Source of the DNA: Actinomadura_C sp036008685
GTDB taxonomy: Bacteria > Actinomycetota > Actinomycetes > Streptosporangiales > Streptosporangiaceae
Assembly (NCBI GenBank): GCA_036008685.1
Contig: DASYNF010000136.1
Coordinates: 1 to 30,290, forward strand
DNA: 30,290 bases
Reading direction: 5' to 3'
The notes beneath the pieces are model-generated. The model searched no databases. It saw nothing but the letters and a program-made list of their open reading frames with translations, and had not been told where the DNA came from. Each line of letters begins with the position of its first letter. Within the stretch, counting starts at the first letter, position 1. Below are positions 1 through 7,538 of the stretch, piece by piece. Both the position numbers and the translations under genes were made by a program.

Positions 1-3000
1 GCCTTTTCTCGGGTCTTTTCCGGCGTCTTTTCGGAGGCGACCTCGGTGAGGACGCGGAGGGTGCGGTCCCAGAGGACCCACAGCCTCGCGCCCCACAGCG
101 GCTGTTCGGAAGCGCCGAGTTCCGCGACCAAGGCGACCAGAGGCGCGAGCTCGTCCTCGGGGATCGCCGAGTCCTGGAGGTGGACGATGAGTGCCTCCAG
201 CCGGGTCCGCAGATCCGACAGCAGCCGCGATCGGATGTCGTCCGGTGCCGTGTGCTGCGTGGCCAGGTAGTCGGCCTCCTGCCGCAGCTGGGTCCTGGCG
301 AGCACCCGGACGTCCTGTGGCGGCGCGCCGCCGGACCCGCCGGACGGGGCCCCGCCGACGGACGGGCGGATCGGCCCACGCAGGCGGGGCGTGGCGCCGC
401 GCGCCATGGCCGCAGCGGCACCGCGCGCCACGGCCGGGACCGCACCGGGCGATGACGCCACGCCGCCCTGCCCGGGGGGCGCCGGGGCCGCCCCCGCCGG
501 CGGTGGCATGGCCGCGCCGTAGCCCCCGCCCAGGGCCGGCGCGACAACGCCGCCCAGGGCCACGCCGGCCCAGCCGTCCGGGAGCTGGACCGGCTGGACG
601 ACGCGATGGGGGTCCTGACCGACCGCCACCACCCGCGTGTCCACGGCGACGAAGGCGGTGAACCGGCAGAGCACTCCGAAGCGCAGCGACGTCTCCACGA
701 TCCGGGCCTCCAGGCCTGCGGATCCGCTCATGACATAACGGTCCTCCAGCTCGCGCAGATGCGAACGCGCCCAGAGGTGCACGGCCGCCGGATCCTCCAG
801 GACCTGGGCGGAGGCGCTACGCCCCCATGGCGAGCCGTCGCCGGTGGAGACGCCGTGAAGGGTCATCGTCCCGGACGGCTCGCCGCGCCAGCGGCCCGAA
901 AGGACCAGTGGTACGCCCGGGAAGAGCGCGCCGAGCCGGCTCGGGGAGACCGTGTCCGGCACGATCTCGAGGCCGTCCGTCTCCAGGGCCAGCCCGGTCA
1001 CGAGCGGGGCCCCGATCCGGTGGTGGATCTGCTCCATGGCCTCGTCGAGGCGATCCTGCGACTCCACCAGCTCGAACCGGCCATGGCCGATGGCGGAGAG
1101 CCGGCCGAGGAAACCCGCGTTGACCGCGCGGTCGATGCCGACCACGTGCACTCTGGTCCCGGCCAGAGCCGGCTCGAGCCGGGCGAGGATCTGGTCTTCG
1201 TTGCCGACCTGTCCGTCGGTGATGAGGACGAGTACGCGGTCGCGGCCCGGGTCCTGGAGCAGGCCGGCCGCCTCTTGCAGAGGGGTGAGGAGGTCGGTGC
1301 CGCCGCGGGCGTTCAGCCGGGCCAGGTGCTCGACCGCGCGGAACCGGTTGCGGTCGGTGGCCTGGCCCAGGGTCTGCGGCAGATCGGCCGGCCGCTCGAC
1401 CACGTGATCGAAGGTGAGCACGGCGAACCGGTCCTCGGCGGTCAGGGTGTCGATGATCCGCGCGGCGGCCCGCCTCGCGGCCACGATCTTCCAGCCGCGC
1501 ATGCTGCCGGACCGGTCGAGGACCAGCGCGACGTCGCGGGGCCGCGGCCGTCCCTGTCCGGAGGGCATGACCGTGAACGTGAACGTCCCCTCATCGCCGG
1601 CCGGGTCCGGCGTCAAGGCCAGTGATGTGGTCTCCTCGGCCGCGAAGCCCAGGCGGAGGATGAAGTCCCGGTCCAGGCGTGCGCCCGGGCGCAGCCGTAC
1701 GGTCGTGCGCCCATCGGCCTCGCCGACGTCGATCCGCTCCGAGGCCGGCCCGCCGTAACTGGACCGGATCTCGGCCAGCGGCAGGCCTGCCGGGTCGATG
1801 TCGACCATGAGTTCCAGGCGGACGGGATCGGGAAAGCCGGGCAGCAGGACCGGGGGGCTGATCTGGGACGCGTCCGGTACGGCGTCCGTGTCCGGCTCCA
1901 CGCCGTCGCCCGCGGCCGGGCCGTCGAGGGCCGCGCCAGGGATGTAGCGCGGGGCCACGACCAGCGGGAACCGGAAGGTCGCGGCTCCGTCCTCGTACGG
2001 GAGCGGCTGGCTGAGCCGCAGTGTCACGGTCACGCGTTCGCCCGGCACGATGTTGCCGACCCGCATGGTGAAGACGTCGGGGCGGTCCTCCTCGGCGATG
2101 GACGCCCGCCGTCCCGTGGCGATGGCGGCGTCATAGTCCGCACGGGCCTGGCCGCGCTCTTTGAGCGTTCCCTCGATCACGCGGTCGGCCGCCTCCATGC
2201 GCATCGCGGTGAGAGCGGCGCGGTCCGGCAGCGGGAAGATGTAGGTGGCCTCCAGCGGCACGTCGAAGGGGTTGCGGAAACCCTGGACGACCTCGATGCC
2301 GGCCGCGAGCCCCGCGATGGAGGCGCTGACGCGCACCGACTCCAGCGGCAGGTTGCCGTGCTCGGTCCTGAGTGCGCCGAGCCCCGCGTCGGGCTCAGGC
2401 GACGTGTCCCCGGCCAGGGGCCGGTCGGGGAACAGCGGCGCGGTATGCGCGGTCACGTTGGCCTCCGGGGGTACGGATGGCCGGTTCGAGGGACCGGCCG
2501 GGTGGGTGGACGACTGGTCGGGTGAGTCAGCGGATGGCCGGACGGGTTCTGTGACTTCGAGGTCCTGCGCGTCCCGTCGGAGGCCACGGCGGTTCAGCTC
2601 GTCCAGCAGGGGCCCGGCCGCGGCCTTGATCGCCGCCAGGTCGTCAGGACCCGGTGCGGCACCATCGAGGAGCAGGGTCACTCCAGAGGCGAGCCGCACT
2701 CCATGGACGATCGTCCCCGTCTCCGCCTCCTGCCTCTCCAGCCGTGATCTCGCAGTTGTTCGCGGGTCCTCGGCGCGGACAACCGCAAAATCACGGTCGG
2801 TTGACGGGGGAGTCGCCGGAGGAGAGGTCCAGAAGCGGCGGGTGGACGCGCCGGGTTCCCGGGGCGCGGAGGGTGTAGTGGCCCCGGATTCGGAGGTGGC
2901 GGGCTCCGGTCCGGAGGAGGCGGTGGGGTCGGGTCCGGAGGAGGCGGTGGGGTCGGGTGTGGACGGGGCGTGGAGCGGAGTGGGGAGCCGGGCCACGGCC

Positions 3001-3290
3001 TGGAGGGATTCGTTCGTCGCTCCGGTCAGCTCGGCCTGGATCTGGGCGATGGTGAGCCCGGCGGCCTGGCGGCGCTTGACGGCGACGAGCTGCAGCAGAT
3101 GGCGACGGCCGTACAGCGCGATCCGGCCGCGCCGCGCGAGCGGGGGGTCCACGAGGCCGATGGTCGTGTACCACCGGATCAGGCGCTCGTTGGGCAGTCC
3201 CCGGACCCGGCCGTTCATCCGTGCGGGCTCGCCGCCGAGCGCGGTCGTGGCCGCCTCGGCCAGCTCGCCGATGGTCCAGGCGATCTCCAT
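1..3290 (-). CDS. MerR-type HTH fused to VIT and von Willebrand factor A domains (C-terminus beyond window)
   Basis: One open frame runs from ATG at 3290 past the left edge, at least 1,096 codons. I checked the frame at 2792, 2681, 2264 and 1526 and found no stop between 3290 and 2221. An upstream in-frame stop near 3307 makes this ATG the earliest possible start. Residues about 5-75 are a MerR winged helix (IGELAEAA, then LPNERLIRWYTTIGLV). A Ser/Pro/Thr linker with PDPTASSG twice follows. Residues about 200-240 (SGVTLLLDG, LAAIKAAAGPLLDEL) resemble the C-terminal segment of actinobacterial MerR-like regulators. Residues about 310-450 are a VIT domain (NPFDVPLEATYIFPLP). Residues about 585-760 are a vWA domain with an intact MIDAS: D592-x-S594-x-S596, T665, D692. 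The tail is Gly/Ala/Pro rich. I see no signal peptide or membrane segment, so it is probably cytoplasmic. MerR proteins bind promoters and MIDAS vWA domains bind partners through a metal ion; combining them in one chain is inferred to couple sensing or assembly to transcription. Confidence 0.85.
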   Translation of the reverse strand, partial: MEIAWTIGELAEAATTALGGEPARMNGRVRGLPNERLIRWYTTIGLVDPPLARRGRIALYGRRHLLQLVAVKRRQAAGLTIAQIQAELTGATNESLQAVARLPTPLHAPSTPDPTASSGPDPTASSGPEPATSESGATTPSAPREPGASTRRFWTSPPATPPSTDRDFAVVRAEDPRTTARSRLERQEAETGTIVHGVRLASGVTLLLDGAAPGPDDLAAIKAAAGPLLDELNRRGLRRDAQDLEVTEPVRPSADSPDQSSTHPAGPSNRPSVPPEANVTAHTAPLFPDRPLAGDTSPEPDAGLGALRTEHGNLPLESVRVSASIAGLAAGIEVVQGFRNPFDVPLEATYIFPLPDRAALTAMRMEAADRVIEGTLKERGQARADYDAAIATGRRASIAEEDRPDVFTMRVGNIVPGERVTVTLRLSQPLPYEDGAATFRFPLVVAPRYIPGAALDGPAAGDGVEPDTDAVPDASQISPPVLLPGFPDPVRLELMVDIDPAGLPLAEIRSSYGGPASERIDVGEADGRTTVRLRPGARLDRDFILRLGFAAEETTSLALTPDPAGDEGTFTFTVMPSGQGRPRPRDVALVLDRSGSMRGWKIVAARRAAARIIDTLTAEDRFAVLTFDHVVERPADLPQTLGQATDRNRFRAVEHLARLNARGGTDLLTPLQEAAGLLQDPGRDRVLVLITDGQVGNEDQILARLEPALAGTRVHVVGIDRAVNAGFLGRLSAIGHGRFELVESQDRLDEAMEQIHHRIGAPLVTGLALETDGLEIVPDTVSPSRLGALFPGVPLVLSGRWRGEPSGTMTLHGVSTGDGSPWGRSASAQVLEDPAAVHLWARSHLRELEDRYVMSGSAGLEARIVETSLRFGVLCRFTAFVAVDTRVVAVGQDPHRVVQPVQLPDGWAGVALGGVVAPALGGGYGAAMPPPAGAAPAPPGQGGVASSPGAVPAVARGAAAAMARGATPRLRGPIRPSVGGAPSGGSGGAPPQDVRVLARTQLRQEADYLATQHTAPDDIRSRLLSDLRTRLEALIVHLQDSAIPEDELAPLVALVAELGASEQPLWGARLWVLWDRTLRVLTEVASEKTPEKTREK

Positions 3291-3296
3291 CGCCTC

Positions 3297-3326
3297 ACAG
3301 TGGCACTGTCAAGATGACACTGTCAA
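3297..3326 (-). promoter_or_regulatory. Candidate promoter and operator of the MerR-VIT-vWA gene
   Basis: Read on the minus strand there are two copies of TTGACAGTG(T/C)CA, 14 bp apart (3326-3315 and 3312-3301). The first contains the 11-bp near-palindrome TGACAGTGTCA. A second, perfect palindrome, ACAGTG-C-CACTGT on minus, spans 3297-3309. The upstream TTGACA is a perfect -35 hexamer. The best -10 candidate 18 bp downstream (CACTGT) is poor and ends 6 nt before the ATG. MerR regulators typically act on promoters with a suboptimal spacer or -10, so autoregulation by the encoded MerR head is a reasonable inference. Confidence 0.55.
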
Positions 3327-3460
3327 TGAATGACGATGATGACCAACCAGGGCAGATCGGGCGGAAGAAGTGTGGAGACCGCCATGACCTCCCCAAATCC
3401 CTTGAACAAGCGGTGGCCCGGACATCACCCTGACGTCTAGCCGACAGAAGGGGCCGGACG

Positions 3461-4276
3461 GTGCCGGGTCTCGAGACGCACGCCGGGGACGGGCCCCCGT
3501 CAGGGGCCTGGGGAGCACGCGGTGGCTCGCCCGCCGCGGGCGACTCGGCATGGGCTCGTTATCGCGCGCTGTCGGCGAGGCACCGTCCGGAGCGGGTGAC
3601 CACGCGAATCCTGCTGGCCTGTTCGAGCGGCGTCATGGCCGGCGGGATCACGACCTGGTGGGGCGGGCTGGCGGCGGCCACGGCGACCGTGGCCGTGCAC
3701 GCGGTCTGGGAGCGTCACCGCCCCGGACCCGTGACCAACTGGCGGCACGGCGCCATGGCCGAGCGGCGCACCGGACGGCATCTCGCGACCCTGGACCCCG
3801 CGGCCTTCCGGGTGTTGCACGACCGGGCCCTGGCGGACGCCCCCGCGACGAACCTCGACCATCTGGTCATCGGTCTCACCGGGATCTATGTCATCGCCAG
3901 CCGCCGCTGGAGGCCGGGTGTGCGCCTGTGGGCCGACCACCGCCGGCTGTGGGCCGGCAGCAGGCCCGTCACCGACCTGCACGCGGGGATGGTCCGGACA
4001 TCCTGGAGCGTGGCGGAGTTACTGGCGGACGAGCTCGAATACGAGGTGGCCGTGTCCCCGGTCGTCGCGGTGCACGGGGCCCGGGTCCCTCGCTCGGGAC
4101 TGTGCCATCGCGGCCTGGTGTGCCAGCGGGCCCGCCGGGTGCCGGGTTTCCTCGGCCGTCATCCCGTCGTCTTCACGACCGCGGAGGTCGCCATGATCAC
4201 TCTGGTCGCGGAGCGCGTCTTCCCGCCGATGCCGCTGTGCCCCGAGCCCACGTGGGGGCGTTCCGCCGACGCCTGA
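3461..4276 (+). CDS. NERD (nuclease-related) domain membrane protein
   Basis: This 271-residue protein starts at GTG with AGAAGGGG 7 nt upstream (3446-3453). After a basic N-terminal stretch there is one hydrophobic segment around residues 50-85 (ILLACSSGVMAGGITTWWGG and following). A soluble domain follows with the NERD-like sequence NLDHLVIGLTGIYVIASRRW at about residues 128-147. NERD domains are restriction-endonuclease-fold modules. In typical members this strand reads DH-hydrophobic-GPGG-hydrophobic-(D/E)(S/T)K; here the expected acidic residue and lysine are Ala and Arg, so nuclease activity is doubtful. The gene is divergent from the MerR-VIT-vWA gene and shares its upstream region. 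Family assignment is moderately sure; the function is unknown. Confidence 0.65.
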   Translation: MPGLETHAGDGPPSGAWGARGGSPAAGDSAWARYRALSARHRPERVTTRILLACSSGVMAGGITTWWGGLAAATATVAVHAVWERHRPGPVTNWRHGAMAERRTGRHLATLDPAAFRVLHDRALADAPATNLDHLVIGLTGIYVIASRRWRPGVRLWADHRRLWAGSRPVTDLHAGMVRTSWSVAELLADELEYEVAVSPVVAVHGARVPRSGLCHRGLVCQRARRVPGFLGRHPVVFTTAEVAMITLVAERVFPPMPLCPEPTWGRSADA

Positions 4277-4334
4277 CCAAGGACACGGGCCACACCAGCG
4301 ACACGGACGACAGGAGCGACACGAAAGACGCTGT

Positions 4335-4361
4335 CGAACAGTCCCTGCCGAACAGTCCCTG
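4335..4361. repeat. Tandem 13-bp direct repeat between the NERD gene and the sigma gene
   Basis: CGAACAGTCCCTG occurs twice (4335-4347 and 4349-4361) with one base between, just downstream of the NERD-protein stop codon. No function is evident. Confidence 0.8.
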
Positions 4362-4457
4362 ACGAATCTCGCCAAAAGGGTCTGACCTGCGCTTATGGCA
4401 CTGTTACGACAATTCGCCACGTTTCGTCCATCGTCCAACCTGATCATGTAACGCGGT

Positions 4458-4463
4458 TACCGT
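4458..4463 (+). promoter_or_regulatory. Candidate -10 element of a leaderless sigma-factor gene
   Basis: TACCGT is followed by 6 nt and then the ATG at 4470. There is no Shine-Dalgarno sequence. This spacing puts the transcription start at or next to the A of the ATG. A CCAACC stretch at 4435-4440 lies 17 bp upstream as a possible -35. GTAAC-GCG-GTTAC, an imperfect palindrome, overlaps the region just upstream (4448-4460). Confidence 0.5.
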
Positions 4464-4469
4464 CAGATC

Positions 4470-5969
4470 ATGAGTGATCGCCTTTTAGCCGAGGCCTTGC
4501 TGGCACGGGACCCGAGCGCACTCGCCTCGGTGTACGCCGCCTACTCTCATCAGCTCTACGCCTACTGCTGGTTCCGGCTCAGCAGCCGTGAGGCCGCCGA
4601 GACGGCGCTGCGGGACACGCTGGTCGTGGCCGAGGCGCACATCGGCCGGCTCCGGGACCGCGACCGCCTGGGCCCCTGGCTGTACGCCATCGCCAGGCTG
4701 GAGTCCGGCCGGTCCATGGCCTACGGGGTCAGGCGCCCCGACATCCCCGTGGCACGCCATGACCAGGAGGACGTGGACCTGCGGATCGCCGCCTGGCGAG
4801 CCGTGATGGCGCTGCCGCCGCTGAGCCGGGAGGTGCTGGAGCTCCGGATCCGGCACCTCCTCCCGCTCCCCGACCTCGCCGCCGTGCTGGGCCTGCCGGC
4901 CCGGCGCGTCGAGAGCCTGCTCGACCAGGCCCGTGCGGACCTCGAGGCCGCGCTGACCGCCGAGGTCCTGGCCCGCGAAGGACCCTACGACTGCCCCGGC
5001 CGGGCCGAGATCCTGCGAGAGCGGCGGGCCGAGCTCACCGCGGACCTGAGGGACCGGCTGCTGAGGCACGCGCTCGCCTGCCCCCTGTGCGGGGCGCACC
5101 ACCCGGGCACGGTGTCCGCGGTCAAGGTCTACGGTCTGCTTCCCGTGGTCTCGCCGCCCGACTCGCTCCGGCTGCGGGTCATGAGCTGTTTCCTCGAGCC
5201 GGACCTGATCCGATACCGCTTCCTCGTCGCCGTCCGGGCCGGACGGTTCGATCAGGAGGGCTTCCCCGTCCAGCCCCAGCGCGGTCCGCTGTGGCGGCGG
5301 CAGGGAGCCCGCGGGGCCGTGCCGAGACGGCCGGCGGGAGCCCGCGCGGCCGCGCGCGGCCGGCTCCGGGTCGGACGGCGTGACGGCGCGCTCCTCGGAG
5401 CCGCCGCCGTGCTGATGGCGACGGGGGCGACGGTGTCCTTCGTGCCGCTGTTCCGGGGCTCCGGCACCGGCGCCGCCCCGCCGGCGGCCGCCCACCCGGC
5501 GCCCGCCCTCGGGCCGCGGCCGGAGCGCCGGCGGCCGTGGGGGCCCGTCCGCGGCGAAGCCCTGATCGTGCCGGAGCCCGTGACCGTTTCACTGCGCTCC
5601 GGAGACCCCGCCGTCTGGCCCCTGGTCATGATGTCGGCACCCACCGCCGGCCCGGCCCGGGGTCCCCGGACCCCACCGCCCTGGACCACGCCGACCCGGA
5701 ATCCCCCTTCTCCAGCGCCCTCGACGCCCTCTCAGACGTCCACCCCGTCTCATCCGCCCACCCCGCCACGTACGGGACCACCACCGTCCGGCGGGCCGGG
5801 CACGAAGCCGCCGTCCCCGGCGCCCAGCACCAAGCCGCCCTGCCCCACGCCCACGACGAGGCCGCCGTCCCCACCCCCGCCGGCATCGCCCTCACCGCCC
5901 GCGACGGGGTCCCCGCCCCCGTCCGAGCCCGCGCGTACGGCCGGGAACCCCTCCGCCCCGGGCCCCTGA
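4470..5969 (+). CDS. ECF-type RNA polymerase sigma factor fused to zinc-finger, transmembrane and proline-rich tail
   Basis: This is a 499-residue protein, whereas plain ECF sigma factors are about 180-200 residues. Residues about 10-85 form a sigma-2 region (ALASVYAAYSHQLYAYCWFRL) and about 108-160 a sigma-4 region (ALPPLSREVLELR, then LPDLAAVLGLPARRVESLLDQAR). Next comes H200-x3-C204-x2-C207, the HxxxCxxC pattern of zinc-binding anti-sigma (ZAS) domains, with C175 upstream. A single hydrophobic helix lies at about 307-328, and the last 160 or so residues are Pro/Thr/Ser rich and lack a folded-domain signature. The layout implies a membrane-tethered sigma factor carrying its own ZAS-like module, with the tail outside the membrane. 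ECF groups with C-terminal ZAS or membrane extensions are known; I do not assign a group. No separate anti-sigma gene lies next to it. Confidence 0.8.
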   Translation: MSDRLLAEALLARDPSALASVYAAYSHQLYAYCWFRLSSREAAETALRDTLVVAEAHIGRLRDRDRLGPWLYAIARLESGRSMAYGVRRPDIPVARHDQEDVDLRIAAWRAVMALPPLSREVLELRIRHLLPLPDLAAVLGLPARRVESLLDQARADLEAALTAEVLAREGPYDCPGRAEILRERRAELTADLRDRLLRHALACPLCGAHHPGTVSAVKVYGLLPVVSPPDSLRLRVMSCFLEPDLIRYRFLVAVRAGRFDQEGFPVQPQRGPLWRRQGARGAVPRRPAGARAAARGRLRVGRRDGALLGAAAVLMATGATVSFVPLFRGSGTGAAPPAAAHPAPALGPRPERRRPWGPVRGEALIVPEPVTVSLRSGDPAVWPLVMMSAPTAGPARGPRTPPPWTTPTRNPPSPAPSTPSQTSTPSHPPTPPRTGPPPSGGPGTKPPSPAPSTKPPCPTPTTRPPSPPPPASPSPPATGSPPPSEPARTAGNPSAPGP

Positions 5970-6016
5970 CGGCCACCGGCTAACTGGGCGCACCGGGGGA
6001 GGGCCGAGAGGCCGCG

Positions 6017-6064
6017 GCGGGCCCGCGGACGCCCTACGAGCCACAGCGGGCCCCGCGGACGCCC
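6017..6064. repeat. GC-rich direct repeats downstream of the sigma gene
   Basis: A GCGGGCC(C)CGCGGACGCCC unit occurs at about 6017-6034 and again at about 6046-6064, the second copy with one extra C. The flanking 5970-6160 DNA is very GC rich with no coding signal that I accept. Confidence 0.55.
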
Positions 6065-6070
6065 CACCCC

Positions 6071-6090
6071 CGCCGGCCGGAGGGCCGGCG
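6071..6090 (+). terminator. Possible hairpin terminator after the sigma gene
   Basis: CGCCGGCC (6071-6078) and GGCCGGCG (6083-6090) form a perfect 8-bp stem with a 4-nt loop about 100 nt after the stop codon. There is no T-tract, which is usual for actinobacterial terminators but leaves the call weak. Confidence 0.35.
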
Positions 6091-6227
6091 GGCCCACCGA
6101 GGCCCCGGGGCCGGTACGGGCCGGCGGACAGCGGACGACACACGCGCGGCAAATATCGAGCAATGCCTTGCCGGATCACTACGCTGGGCGATCGACCGCT
6201 CACGGGAAGTCGATCGGGGGTACGAGG

Positions 6228-7451
6228 GTGTCTCAGCCACCACACGGTTCAGGACGCATGATCCGCACCGCCGTGTCGCTGAGCGCGGCGCTCGTCCTGG
6301 CCGCCTCGACGGGGGACCCCGCGGCCGCGTCGAGGCGCGATGTGCTGACCGAGCCCGGGCCGAGCGCCCGTGACGTGGTGAGGAGCAAGCAGGCCGTGCG
6401 GGAACGGGCCGCGGAGGTCGGCCGCATCAAGTCGAGGCTCGCGCAGGAGAGCGGTGAGCTGCAGGGGCTCGCGACCGCCGCGGAGGTGGCCGTCGAACGT
6501 TACAACGGCGAGCTGGTGCGGCTGCGGCAGGCCCATGAGACCTTCGAGAACACGCGGCAGCGGCTGGCCCGGGCGGAGGAGAGCTATCGCCGCACCCGCG
6601 AGGAGGCGGCCGAGTTCGCCGCGGAGGCCTATCGGGCCGGCACCGGGATCGCGCCGTGGGTCGCGGCGCTCACCGGTCCGGGGGGCCCACAGGACTCCAT
6701 GGACCGGGCCGGGCTCGTGGAGGTGCTCGCGCGCCGTCAAGCCGGCAGGGTCCAACGCGTCCAAGCCGCCAGGATCGTCTGCGACATGTTCCGCAGGCAG
6801 GCGCAGACGGCGCTGCGGGACCGGCAGGCCGCCGCCGGCCGGGCCGAGGCCGCCAAGCGGGCCGCCGCCGAGCTCGTCACCGCGCAGCGGTCGCAGATCC
6901 AGCGGATCAACGCGCGCAAGGCCGCGCTGGTCGCCCGGCTCGGGCGGGCGCGCGCGCGTGCCGAGCAACTGGAGGCCGCGCGGGAGCAGGCCCGGGATCA
7001 GGCCCGTGCCCGGGCCGCCGTGGCCGCGGTGCCGGGCGCTTCCGGCCGTGGCGCCCTGGTCGTACGGGCGGCGCTGAGATGGCTCGGGACTCCGTACTCA
7101 TGGGGCGGCGGGACCGTGAGCGGACCGAGCCTGGGCATCGCGCAGGGCGCGGGCATCCGGGGGTTCGACTGCTCCGGACTCGCGCTGCACGCCTGGAACA
7201 GGGCGGGCATCCGGCTCGATCACTGGACCGGCACGCAGTGGACCTCCGGTCCGCACATCCCGACCGGCCGGCTGCGCCCCGGGGATCTGGTGTTCTTCGG
7301 TAGTGATCCCGCCCAGCCGAGCACCATCCATCACGTCGGGATCTACATCGGCCGGGGCCAGATGGTCGAAGCGCCCTACACCGGCGCGCGGGTCAGGGTC
7401 TCCAGCATCTGGCGACCCGACCTCGTCGGTGCCACCCGTCCCGCCGGATGA
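6228..7451 (+). CDS. Secreted coiled-coil NlpC/P60 peptidoglycan endopeptidase
   Basis: The chosen start is GTG 6228, with GGGGG 7 nt upstream (6216-6220); ATG 6258 is an alternative and keeps the signal peptide. The 407-residue product begins with a signal sequence (MIRTAVSLSAALVLAAS and following). A long charged coiled coil spans about residues 45-270, and the C-terminal NlpC/P60 domain spans about 280-405. Catalytic residues are visible: C315 in FDCSGLALHAW and H369 in HHVGIYIG, with RPGDLVFF between them. Enzymes of this layout (RipA-like) cleave the peptide stem of peptidoglycan during growth and division, with the coiled coil acting as a regulatory or anchoring arm. The leader holds a 7-bp inverted repeat, GATCGAC/GTCGATC (6190-6215). 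Confidence 0.9.
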   Translation: MSQPPHGSGRMIRTAVSLSAALVLAASTGDPAAASRRDVLTEPGPSARDVVRSKQAVRERAAEVGRIKSRLAQESGELQGLATAAEVAVERYNGELVRLRQAHETFENTRQRLARAEESYRRTREEAAEFAAEAYRAGTGIAPWVAALTGPGGPQDSMDRAGLVEVLARRQAGRVQRVQAARIVCDMFRRQAQTALRDRQAAAGRAEAAKRAAAELVTAQRSQIQRINARKAALVARLGRARARAEQLEAAREQARDQARARAAVAAVPGASGRGALVVRAALRWLGTPYSWGGGTVSGPSLGIAQGAGIRGFDCSGLALHAWNRAGIRLDHWTGTQWTSGPHIPTGRLRPGDLVFFGSDPAQPSTIHHVGIYIGRGQMVEAPYTGARVRVSSIWRPDLVGATRPAG

Positions 7452-7493
7452 CCGAGTGAACCGGGGGGGGCGGTCCCCGGTCATCCGGCGGGA
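7439..7493 (+). terminator. Long inverted repeat overlapping the stop codon of the NlpC/P60 gene
   Basis: The arms 7439-7454 and 7478-7493 are perfectly complementary over 16 bp. The left arm contains the last two codons and the TGA of the peptidase gene. The loop is G-rich. It lies between two convergent genes and probably ends transcription from the left. Confidence 0.6.
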
Positions 7494-7504
7494 GCCGGCA
7501 CGGA

Positions 7505-7526
7505 GGCGCCGCGCTGGAGCGGCGCC
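7505..7526. terminator. Second hairpin between the convergent NlpC/P60 and ppa genes
   Basis: GGCGCCGC (7505-7512) pairs perfectly with GCGGCGCC (7519-7526) across a 6-nt loop. It sits 13 nt beyond the ppa stop codon, so it can serve as its terminator and may act in both directions. Confidence 0.55.
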
Positions 7527-7538
7527 CGGAGCCGTCCG

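Noticed and set aside
606..1625. A 339-codon plus-strand frame in the first 3 kb
   Set aside because: The minus strand reads continuous VIT-vWA sequence here with an intact MIDAS; the plus frame has no domain.
2791..3174. A 127-codon minus-strand frame ending at 2791, which might suggest that the MerR gene stops there
   Set aside because: It is in a different frame from the MerR reading. The MerR frame passes 2792 without a stop (GAT codon) and continues to the VIT domain.
2245..3333. A 362-codon plus-strand frame, Ser/Ala rich
   Set aside because: It is antisense to the MerR head and linker of the fusion gene, which have clear motifs.
6186..6227. Possible riboswitch before the NlpC/P60 gene, as c-di-AMP (ydaO) elements control some wall hydrolases
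   Set aside because: The leader is only about 40 nt and shows just one 7-bp inverted repeat; no ydaO consensus is present.
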